Assembly: GCF_019175285.1 (NCBI RefSeq)
Contig: NC_056524.1
Coordinates: 172,816,551-172,880,550 of the forward strand
Direction: 5' to 3'
Source of the DNA: Sceloporus undulatus
Lineage: Eukaryota > Chordata > Lepidosauria > Squamata > Phrynosomatidae
Length of the DNA: 64,000 bases
A program made the translations under genes and the position numbers. The notes beneath the pieces were generated by a model, which did not search any database, had not been told where the DNA came from, and saw only the letters and a program-made list of their open reading frames with translations. Positions within the stretch are counted from its first letter, which is position 1; each line of letters opens with the position of its first letter. Shown in pieces: positions 56,280-64,000 of this stretch.

Positions 56280-57225
56280 GAGAAATAGATGGAACATCCC
56301 TCAATTCTCTTGTCATGGTTGTCCCTTGTCACGGTTGTCATCTGCAGCCGTTGAGCTAGTTTTCTTAGAGAGAAGACTTGGACATTTAAAAAAAAATGAA
56401 ATGAAAACAAGAGTGGATTTTTTTTAACCTTTGTTTTAAACCTGAGGCATGAAAGAGAAAGGACAAGATTCCAACCATTCACATTAGAGAGAAGTTGAAA
56501 GAATGGACCACCTCCAGAATATGATCTGAAAGGAGGGCTATATTCTTTGAATATCTTTATTAACAGTTTGCTCACAATCACATCTGATGTCCAGATGGCC
56601 ACTTCGGAAATGGATTCTTGTTCTCTTTTGTTTTGTACAAGGGACCACATGGTGATTGAGTGCCAATACCTTCAAAACTGGTTAACTTTTAGGTGTGAGG
56701 TGGATCTAGCAGCTCAGTGACATATGGGCACATTCAAATTGCCACCATTAGGGATACAAATTGGTGGCCAACTTTTCCACCCCTTCCTATGGCCCTAGAA
56801 GTTGCTTGATCTGCAGATACTATTAGGAATGATTTCCACTCAATAATAGACAATGACTAGATAATGCTGCTGTTTGTGCTATGAGAAGTATTAAACCTGC
56901 TGGTTTCTCCAATTCAGGCTGTTATAAAGGCACAATAGCAGGACAGCCTCTTTTCCCTGGTCAGTTGACAACCCTGTGTAATAGGAAATTCTGATTGCTG
57001 CTGAAAATAAGCCATCATCTGTCCATCTTTTAACGAAGGTGTTTCCAAGGAAATGAGTTTTCAACCTGTGCCTCTGAACTGTTTTTCTTTCAGCATCTGG
57101 GTAAATTCTCCTCCCAGCAGCAACAGTCAAGTGAGACACTTTTAAAAATGAAAAGAAGGTCCAGAGTTGTGTTACACAAGTTATAAGTACATGAAATGTG
57201 AGAAACATGAGCCAAGGGAAACTAG
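56280..57225. other. Intergenic stretch, no feature recognised
   Basis: The minus-strand open frames at 56243-56650 and 56891-57316 show no known domain and no splice support. AIFM2, the next gene in the human order, was not recognised here. Confidence 0.45.
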
Positions 57226-57227
57226 TC

Positions 57228-57350
57228 ATACTGTATATACTTGTGTACAAGTTAACCTCATGTATAAACCGAAGGAAGGTTTCAGGGTCAAAACCATGGA
57301 TTTTGCTATGACCCATGGAGAAGTTGAGGGTAAAACTTAGGGGGCTATAA
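57228..57350. mobile_element. Terminal piece of the 'CTCATGTATAA' repeat family
   Basis: TATATACTTGTGTACAAGTT, AACCTCATGTATAAACCG, GGTCAAAACCATGGATTTTG match the ends of the repeats at 4310-4835 and 24718-25573. Confidence 0.5.
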
Positions 57351-57369
57351 CAAAGGATGGAAAGGAGAA

Positions 57370-58108
57370 AATACCACTAAAATCTGCCAATGAATATAGA
57401 AAACAAAGCAGTGGCCCACAGACTGGAAACAATCAATATACATTCCTATACACAAAAAAGAGACATAAAAGACTGCAGTAACTACAAGACCATTGCACTA
57501 ATTTCCCATTCAATACAATCATGTTCAAAATACTGCAGCAAAGACTCCTGCCATTTATGGAGAGAGAAATCCCAGAGGTACAAGCTGGATTCAGGAAAGG
57601 AAGAAGCACTAGGCATCACATTGCAAACATACAATGGGTAATGGAACACACCTGGGAATTCCAAAAGAAACTCTGCATCTACTTTATTGACTATAGCAAA
57701 GCTTTTGACTGCATGGATCACAAGAAGCTATGCAATGCTCTCAAAGAAATGGGAATGCCACTACATTTGACTATCCTGATGTGTAACCTATACTCAGGAC
57801 AAGAGGCTGTCATTCGAACTGAGTACAGAGAAACAGAATGGTTCCTAATCAGCAAAGAAGTCATGCAAGGCTGCATACTATCACCCTATCTATTCAACTT
57901 TTATGCAAAGCAGGCCTAAATCCAAGACTGGAGGAGTGAAGATTTGAGGAAGGGACATTAACAACATAAGATATGCAGATGACACAATACTACTAGCAAA
58001 AAACAATAAAGACCTGGAGCAATTAATGATGACGGTAAAGAAGGAAAGTTCCAAGGTAGGCTAGATGTTGAACATTAAGAAAACAAAAATAATGCCCATG
58101 GAGGATAT
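57370..58108 (+). mobile_element. RTE/BovB-like LINE reverse-transcriptase fragment
   Basis: Translation around 57400-57920 gives the RTE order: IHSYTQKRDIKDCSNYKTIA, then (in the next frame) FKILQQRLLPFMEREIPEVQ, AGFRKGRSTRHHIANIQWVM, FIDYSKAFDCMDHKK and QGCILSPYLFNFYAKQ. YADDTILLA follows near 57972, then VKKESSKVG and LNIKKTKIM. One frameshift near 57515 and in-frame stops near 57917 and 58058 show it is dead. This YADD-type order and wording match BovB. At about 58108 it is cut off by the DIRS element. Confidence 0.85.
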
Positions 58109-58446
58109 GGACAGGTTGCTTACCTATAACGGTATTTCTTCGAGTGGTCATCTGCGAATACATACAAATGGGTTTCACTCCGCCTGCGCAGTGCTGCTCG
58201 GAACCTACTGGAATCACTGGGCAAAGTTTACTTTGCAACATATAGAAACTTTTTGGCGGTAACTCCGCCCACCCGTTATAAGGCCCCTGCCTTCCCGCTC
58301 TTTTCCCCAGTTCCGCAATTTTTCCGCCAAGCAGGCGATGGAAAGAGCCAATGAGAGCAGGACATTGAGGGGACGGACGGGTGGGATTTGTATGTATTCG
58401 CAGATGACCACTCGAAGAAATACCGTTACAGGTAAGCAACCTGTCC
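58109..58446. repeat. Inverted repeats at the DIRS 3' end
   Basis: Arms 58109-58169 and 58386-58446 (61 bp each) are complementary with about one mismatch, starting GGACAGGTTGCTTACC. A third, direct, partial copy (CTCTGCGAATCATACAAATG) follows at 58452-58486. DIRS elements are known for inverted ends plus an internal region complementary to them; this arrangement fits that, though assignment of each piece is inferred. Confidence 0.8.
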
Positions 58447-58767
58447 TTCTTCTTCGTGGTCTCTGCGAATCATACAAATGGGTTTAGACTGACAAGCTAA
58501 GGTATGCAGCGGAGGGAGTGTCCTGAAACCAAAGCTATGGTGAACCAAAGGTATATTTATTATAGTAATAAACACCTTGAACCATAAAAAGAGTCAGTCT
58601 TTGTTGTTCATGAAAAGGCAAACATAGCAATAACATTGCTAAACCTGAGAAGGGAACAGAGGTCATGCAAGACCGGTCCCGTAGAACTGTGCAAATCAAC
58701 ATTCAACCGAATGTAAACAGTGTATATATGTACATAAGTACTGAAACACAAACCATCAGTAGTGCAA

Positions 58768-59790
58768 TCAATGCAACCCTGAAACCAACACAGCCCTCCC
58801 GAAAGCTGCGTCTCGGATGGCCCTGGTGTCCAACCTATAATGTTTGATAAAAGTCAGAGGTTGGGACCAGATAGCAGCCTTGCAGACATCCTCCAAGGGG
58901 ATCCCCGACAGGAATGCAAAGGATGCTGACATTGCCCTTGTGGAATGAGACCGAACCCTGCCAGGGAGAGGTTTGCCCAACAGTTCATAGCAGAGGTGGA
59001 TGGTACCAGCCACCCATTTGGAAAGCCTCTGCGCAGACACAGGCAACCCTTTCTTCGGTTCCGAGTAGCATTGGAAAAGTCTCTCGGACCGGCTGGAGGC
59101 AGCAGTTCTGTCCAAATAAAACGCCAGTGCTCTCCTGACATCAAGAGAGTGCAGGCGTCGCTCCGCATCCGAAGTCGGGCTGGATGCGAGAGTAGGCAAC
59201 ACAATGTCTTGGCACATGTGGAAAGCAGACACTACCTTCGGTAAGAAAGTAATGTCTGTCCGGAGGACCACCTTGTCCTTGTGGAACCTCAAGAATGGCT
59301 GGTCCCTCCGTAAGGCACAGAGTTCGCCCGCACGGCGGGCAGAGGTGATGGCCACAAGAAAAGCGGTTTTCCAAGTCAATAGTCTCAAGTCCGCTGTGGC
59401 CATCGGCTCAAAGGGCTTGGATTGGAGGGCGGACAGTACCGTCTCCAAACTCCAAGCCGGTGTAGGTACCGACACAGGAGGGTAAAGGTTGGCACATCCC
59501 TTAAGGAACCCCTTCACCAAAGGGTCCTTGAAGAAAGAAACCCTCCCCCCGAACTGGTATTTGGCACAAATGGCAGACAGGTAGCATTTGAGGGATGTAA
59601 GGGACAGCCCCTCATCCAAGAGCGCCATCAAAAACTCCAGCACCACTGGAGTGGACACCTGAGCAGGAGACAAGCCCTTTCGGTCAAGGAAGAGACTAAA
59701 CCTCCTCCATTTCAGGGCATAGGACCGCTGGGTGGAAGGTTTCTTTGCAGCCAGGATCACCGTCCTTACTGCCTCCGGCAGAGCAGTCAG
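58768..59790 (-). CDS. DIRS tyrosine recombinase region
   Basis: Phage-integrase-fold recombinase that would integrate the circular DNA copy without target duplication. The N-terminal SAM-like part reads KKPSTQRSYALKWRRFSLFL; the catalytic part shows Arg in TSARRAGEL, His-x-x-Arg in RSHSTRAMSAS, and the nucleophile Tyr in FIKHYRLD, giving the R-H-R-Y set. It is part of the DIRS fossil and lies at its 3' end, its frame running over that of the reverse transcriptase. Confidence 0.9.
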   Translation of the reverse strand: MTALPEAVRTVILAAKKPSTQRSYALKWRRFSLFLDRKGLSPAQVSTPVVLEFLMALLDEGLSLTSLKCYLSAICAKYQFGGRVSFFKDPLVKGFLKGCANLYPPVSVPTPAWSLETVLSALQSKPFEPMATADLRLLTWKTAFLVAITSARRAGELCALRRDQPFLRFHKDKVVLRTDITFLPKVVSAFHMCQDIVLPTLASSPTSDAERRLHSLDVRRALAFYLDRTAASSRSERLFQCYSEPKKGLPVSAQRLSKWVAGTIHLCYELLGKPLPGRVRSHSTRAMSASFAFLSGIPLEDVCKAAIWSQPLTFIKHYRLDTRAIRDAAFGRAVLVSGLH

Positions 59791-59942
59791 GGCTGTATCC
59801 TCCAGGCTACCAGCGGCAGGCTCTCGATGTCCGGGTGGAGAATCCGTCCGTCCTGGATCGACAGCAGGTCCGGGCGAGGGTCGAGGCGGAGGAAGCATCT
59901 CCTGGAGAGGTGAAGAAGGGATGCAAGCCAGGGCTGTCTCGG

Positions 59943-61370
59943 CTACCACGGGGTGATCAGGATCGCATGCGAGTGGTCCACTGTCATTTTGGACACCACC
60001 CTGATGATGAGAGGGAACGAAGGGAAGGCGTAGAGAAGCTCCCCCGTCCAGAGGAAGGCGAACGCGTCTCCGAGGGATCCGTCCATTCGCTTCCTGGAGC
60101 AGAACTGGGGACAGTGGCTGTTCCACCTGGTCGTGAAGAGGTCGATCCGGGGGGTTCCCCACCGGTCGAAGAGGTCGCTGACCGTCTCGGGATAGAGCCT
60201 CCACTCGTGGCACACCGAGGGAGATCTGCTGAGGCGATCTGCCAGCTCGTTGTCCTCCCCGGGAAGGTGAATCGCCTGGAGGAGGACGCGTCTCTGGATG
60301 CACCAGTCCCAGATGCGGAGCGTGAGGTCGAGCAGGGTCCTGGACCTGGTACCACCTTGCTTGTTGATGTAATACATCACGGTGGTATTGTCCGTCCTCA
60401 GGAGGACCACCTTTCCTGTGACGACGAACTCGAACGCCCTCAATGCCTTTTCCACTGCCAACATCTCCAAAGCGTTGATGTGGAGGAGCTTGTCTTGTGT
60501 GGACCACCTGTCTTTGACGACCAAGTCGAGCAGGTGAGCGCCCCATCCCTCCAGGGATGCATCGGTTGTCAGAGTCAGTTGTGCCTGGGGCTGATGAAAG
60601 GGCATTCCGGTGCAGACGTTGCGGCGGTCCAACCACCATCTGAGGGAGGCGGCTATCGGTCTCGGTACCGTGAGCCACTTGGACGGGGGGTCTTCTACCG
60701 GAGAGAAGACCGAAAGGAACCAGGATTGGAGAGGCTGAAGACAAAGTCTTGCCCAGGGGGTGACGAATGTCGTCGATGCCATGTGGCCTAGGGCGACTTG
60801 GACGTCTCTGGCTCTCACCCTTCTGTGGGAGATGCACGGCCTGAGGGACGTTGTCAGGGCCTGAAACCGGTCCGGAGGGAGGAAGGCTGAGCAACTTTCG
60901 GAGTCGAGGATGGCCCCGATGAACTTGACCTGCCTGGTCAGTGTGAAGTGGGACTTTTCCCTGTTGACGACCAGCCCGAGGGAGTCCAAGAGGTGCAAGG
61001 CGAATGAGACTGCCTCCTGCAGCTCGTGTTGGGATTCGGCTGCAAACAGCCAGTCGTCCAGGTAGGGAAAGACCATGAAGCCCTTTTGATGAAGGTATGC
61101 CACCACCGGTGCCATGCACTTTGTGAAGACCCTTGGAGCCGTGGCCAAGCCGAAGGGAAGAACGTTGTAATGGTACGAGGTGGAGTCGACAGCGAAGGCG
61201 AGGAATTTCCGGTGGGATTCTCGAATCCCGATGTGGAAGTAGGCGTCCTTCAGGTCGATGGTCGCAAACCACAGGCCCGAGCAAGGCGCGCACTTCGTCG
61301 AGAAGGGTGTCCGAGGGGGGAGTGGACATGAAGGCTCCAGTTGGAGGGAGCTCTTGGAACTCGAGGGCAT
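59943..61370 (-). CDS. DIRS reverse transcriptase / RNase H region
   Basis: The RT core reads FATIDLKDAYFHIGI (palm motif with catalytic Asp) and FPYLDDWLFAAES (the DD box), followed by LGLVVNREKSHF. RNase H follows, with LTLTTDASLEGWGAHL and VVLLRTDNTTVMYYIN, and HLPGEDNELADRLSR near the end. This order and wording are typical of DIRS pol. Confidence 0.92.
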   Translation of the reverse strand: MPSSSKSSLQLEPSCPLPPRTPFSTKCAPCSGLWFATIDLKDAYFHIGIRESHRKFLAFAVDSTSYHYNVLPFGLATAPRVFTKCMAPVVAYLHQKGFMVFPYLDDWLFAAESQHELQEAVSFALHLLDSLGLVVNREKSHFTLTRQVKFIGAILDSESCSAFLPPDRFQALTTSLRPCISHRRVRARDVQVALGHMASTTFVTPWARLCLQPLQSWFLSVFSPVEDPPSKWLTVPRPIAASLRWWLDRRNVCTGMPFHQPQAQLTLTTDASLEGWGAHLLDLVVKDRWSTQDKLLHINALEMLAVEKALRAFEFVVTGKVVLLRTDNTTVMYYINKQGGTRSRTLLDLTLRIWDWCIQRRVLLQAIHLPGEDNELADRLSRSPSVCHEWRLYPETVSDLFDRWGTPRIDLFTTRWNSHCPQFCSRKRMDGSLGDAFAFLWTGELLYAFPSFPLIIRVVSKMTVDHSHAILITPW

Positions 61371-61859
61371 AACCCCTACGGACGATGTTGAGAACCCACG
61401 AGTCCGATGTTATGGAGGCCCAGATGTTAACAAAGGGCCTCAAAATGTCCAAGAAGAGGAGGGGTGAAGGAGGGACGAAGCGCGCTGTGTCCCTTCAGGT
61501 TCTCTTCTTCCCCTGGTCGGTGTCCTGCCGGCGGGACTTGTGGTACCGAGGCGGGAAGTTGCGACGGCCAGAGGAGGAGGAAGACTGCGAGGGAAAGCGG
61601 CGTCTCTGGGAGCCCTGTTGCTGGGACTGCCGATCCCGGGAGAAGGTCCCCTGTGACTGACCTTGTGGCTGCCACGGGCGCTGACACTTCCGAAATGGAG
61701 AAGCCGGTGTCGAGGACATGCCATGCTTCTTTGCCGCCGCCTTCATCCTGAACTTCCTGTTCAGGCGGTCGTCGGTCTCGGCATGGAAGAGCCCGGTCCC
61801 GTCGAGCGGCATGTCCTCGATGGCCGCCTTGACGGTAGGGTTGAGGTCCGAGGCCCTCA

Positions 61860-63917
61860 ACCAGGCGTGGCGTCTGAGTGCCATGGATGCAGACATGGCC
61901 CTCCCTGCACAGTCAGCCATATTTCTGGAAGTGGTGATGAGCCAGCTTCCGATGGAGTGTGTCTCATCCCTGACCTCGACCAACTGCCTCTGGACATCAT
62001 CCGGGATGTCCAGGATGGGGGGGGGGAGATCCGTTCCATGAGGGTCTGGATGTAGGCCCCCATGCAGGCAGTGTAGTTGACGGCCTTCACTGCAAGGGCC
62101 GCTGCCGAGTAGGCCTTCTTGGCCAGGCCATCAACTTTCTTCGCCTCCCGGTCGACCGGGGACGTCGCCTGCTTCGGGACGAAGCTGTGCTGGGCTCCCT
62201 CCACAATAGCAGAGTTCGGCCTGGGGTGGTCGGCCAGCCAAGGACAACTCGCCGGAGCGACTCTGTAGAGAGACTCTACCTTGCGGGAGGATGCAGACAG
62301 GGTGGCCGGGGAGTCCCAAGACCTCTTAACGATGGTCTGAAGCGAGGGAAGCAGAGGGAGGCAGGGTGGAGTAGGCACCCGTCCGTGCACCCAACGTTCC
62401 ACCGGATCCTGAGCGTCGTTGTCCGGAAAAGCGAGCTCGATGTCGAGAGCCCTCGCCATCTTCACGACGTGCTCACTGAAGGAACGAACGTCGTCCGACG
62501 GGGAAGATGGCTCAGGATTGTGCATCCTCTGAGGCGAGGCCGACACGGAGAGGACATCCTCATCGGATGGTGCCTCGGACGGAGGCAAGGGCTCCTCATC
62601 GGAGTCCAAGTCGGAGGAGAGGGCATCCATCACTCTGACTTGGGATCTTGGTCGGACCGGGACGAGGTTGGTCGAGGAGCGTGAGTGCCTACGAGGTGGA
62701 GATGGCGGCCTCTCGTACACGGATACGGTCGGGACCGATCTGGACGAGGTGCCCTGCTGAGGGTCTGCTGGATGGGGGTTCAGTCTGGTGAACTCCCTGA
62801 TTGCTCTGTCCTCCGATACCGACATGTAGTACCGGCCCGACTGAGTGTCGAGGAACAGGTCCGGTATCTGTTGTCTACGGGGTGGGTCCTCGTAGTCGTC
62901 GTTCCCGGAGTGAGGAGGCGACCGCTGTTCTGGAGAGAGAGGAGGAACGGTGTCCCCTGTCCCGTGGACGAAGTCCATGGTGGGCTGAGGCGGTGGCGTG
63001 TACGGTACCGGAGTCAGCCGGACCTCGGGCGCAGGCTCTGGATCACGGGGGGCCGCCGGAGTGGAGGCGCGGGCCTTCTTGGAAGGGGAGCGCCTCTTGT
63101 CCTTCGCCTTCGGTGGGACGGTACCGGGCTGATCCTTGGACGTCTTAGCCCTTTTAGAGGCAGGGTCACGACCCGTCTTGTCGTGATGCCTCTTCTTTCC
63201 CGGCCTCGGGGTCTCTTCCGGTGGGAAGAAAGGATTGTCCGGAAGATCCAGGAGGACAGCCGCTGCTCCTGATGAGGAGGGTCTTGGAGACCTTACCCTG
63301 TCAGCTGTCGGGACGTGGGCCGCTCCCGAAAGCACAGCCGGCTCCTTCGGCTTTGGAGCGTGGCGAGATGCCTTGGATGCCCTGGAGGACGAAGGCGAAG
63401 CGAGTTGGACCTCTGCCTCGGTCGCTTTCCTCGCATGGGAGCCCTCCGGTCTCTTTGTCGATTTGGAGGCCGGCTCGGTACCCTCAGTCCCCAAAGGCTT
63501 GTGGGGGCGCTTGGAGGGTTCGTCGGTGGCACTGGGTGGTTTTGAGCCACGGGCCACATCGGAGGTGGTGGAAGGAATTGTCCCGGCCGGGACACACACC
63601 ATGCTGGAAACGGTGGCCCTCACGGGTGTCACGCTGGACACACTGGCCCGAGAAGATGAAGCAGGGGGTGCGGAAGGCAGGACGGAAGACGAACGCGAAC
63701 CTCCCTCTTGCACCTTACCCAGGGCAATCGCCGAAGTAAGCCGGGACTCACGGTTTTTCCGGGCCTGAGAAGAGAGGGATCTGCAGAGCAGACAGGCCTT
63801 GGTGTCATGGTTCTGTCCGAGGCACAACAGGCAGGAAGAGTGCGGGTCTTGGATGGGCACTTTGCCCCCGCAAATGTCGCACTTCTTGAAGGGTGCGGGC
63901 ATTTCCATGGTCGTCAA
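61860..63917 (-). CDS. DIRS gag-like region
   Basis: A long minus-strand frame starting MTTMEMPAPFKKCDICGG. The first 45 residues hold Cys/His pairs (CDICGG, CLLCLGQNH, CLLC), a zinc-finger-like start. Then come a long Ser/Pro/Arg-rich basic stretch and a helical C-terminal part (AYSAAALAVKAVNYTACMGA). No enzyme motif is present. Function as a nucleic-acid-binding structural protein is inferred from position before the reverse transcriptase. Confidence 0.75.
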
Positions 63918-64000
63918 AGCCAGAGGAAATTCAAAGCGAGGTCAACAGTCCAAGAGTCCGAAGTTACCGGGGGTGGGAGACAAAGAGTGGTCAAAAACAG

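Larger units (their letters stand above)
58109..64000 (-). mobile_element. DIRS-type tyrosine-recombinase retroelement (5' end outside window)
   Basis: Retroelement fossil on the minus strand. Parts in transcription order: gag-like region about 63917-61860; reverse transcriptase/RNase H about 61370-59943; tyrosine recombinase about 59790-58768; then a repeat-bearing 3' end 58490-58109. The latter two use overlapping frames, as is known for DIRS elements. A tyrosine recombinase in place of an integrase, together with inverted rather than direct end repeats, places it in DIRS rather than gypsy or Ngaro. The part in the window looks largely whole. It is much richer in GC and CpG than the host DNA, which suggests recent arrival. 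It sits inside an RTE/BovB-like LINE. Confidence 0.9.

Noticed and set aside
49500-57400. AIFM2, expected next in the human order
   Set aside because: No exon with an FAD/NAD-binding motif or other AIFM2-like sequence was found; the gene may lie further to the right.
57521-57919. 133-codon frame as a host gene
   Set aside because: It is clearly RTE-type LINE reverse transcriptase and is truncated.
59745-60791. 348-codon plus-strand open frame
   Set aside because: Antisense shadow of the DIRS reverse-transcriptase region; GC-rich DNA lacks stops by chance.
62187-63768. Several plus-strand open frames of 100-195 codons
   Set aside because: Antisense shadows of the gag-like region with biased Arg/Gly composition.
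1-64000. CRISPR arrays, operons, bacterial-type signals
   Set aside because: The window is spliced vertebrate DNA; tandem repeats seen are microsatellites or minisatellites without regular spacers.

Overview
The window is nuclear DNA of a vertebrate, most likely a squamate reptile (iguanian-like; genus not determined). Three spliced host genes lie head to tail on the + strand: PPA1 (cytosolic inorganic pyrophosphatase; the first 41 or so codons lie upstream of the window), SAR1A (COPII small GTPase) and TYSND1 (peroxisomal processing protease). This order and orientation match the conserved tetrapod block PPA1-SAR1A-TYSND1 (human 10q22). All three reading frames could be followed exon by exon with GT/AG junctions and no break. 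Coding totals are 246 residues for PPA1 (partial), 198 for SAR1A and 567 for TYSND1.

Layout: 1-11.6 kb holds PPA1 exons and 3' end. 11.6-19.5 kb is intergenic, with SINEs, foldback elements, an LTR-like fossil and a long AT-rich block. 19.55-20.0 kb is the SAR1A CpG island with an inverted ETS pair and a 5' splice donor. 20-31.7 kb is SAR1A with a long 3' UTR. 31.7-35.4 kb is repeat-rich intergenic DNA. 35.46-35.74 kb is a promoter-like segment proposed for TYSND1, followed by a 'GGAGGACA' tandem array. 37.9-49.5 kb is TYSND1, whose second coding intron carries a Ty1/copia element (41.9-46.8 kb). 49.5-57.4 kb is gene-free repeat DNA. 57.4-58.1 kb is an RTE/BovB-like LINE fragment. From 58.1 kb to the window end runs a GC-rich DIRS-type tyrosine-recombinase retroelement on the minus strand, whose 5' end is outside the window.

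The repeat content fits a squamate: BovB-like RTE, L2 and CR1 LINE 3' ends, tRNA- and 5S-rRNA-derived SINEs, hAT (SPIN-like) and pogo/Tigger-like MITEs, many copies of one roughly 200-bp foldback family, plus copia and DIRS. The points most worth a second look are: a vertebrate copia element with 5-bp target duplications and a primer-binding site matching the anticodon arm of initiator tRNA-Met; a DIRS element with its inverted and internal repeats; five dispersed repeats that share a hammerhead-ribozyme-like core; 5S-derived SINEs; and a possible remote TYSND1 promoter whose flank is duplicated around a minisatellite. The three genes serve different cell systems (pyrophosphate removal, ER export, peroxisomal protein processing); nothing here suggests that they act together.
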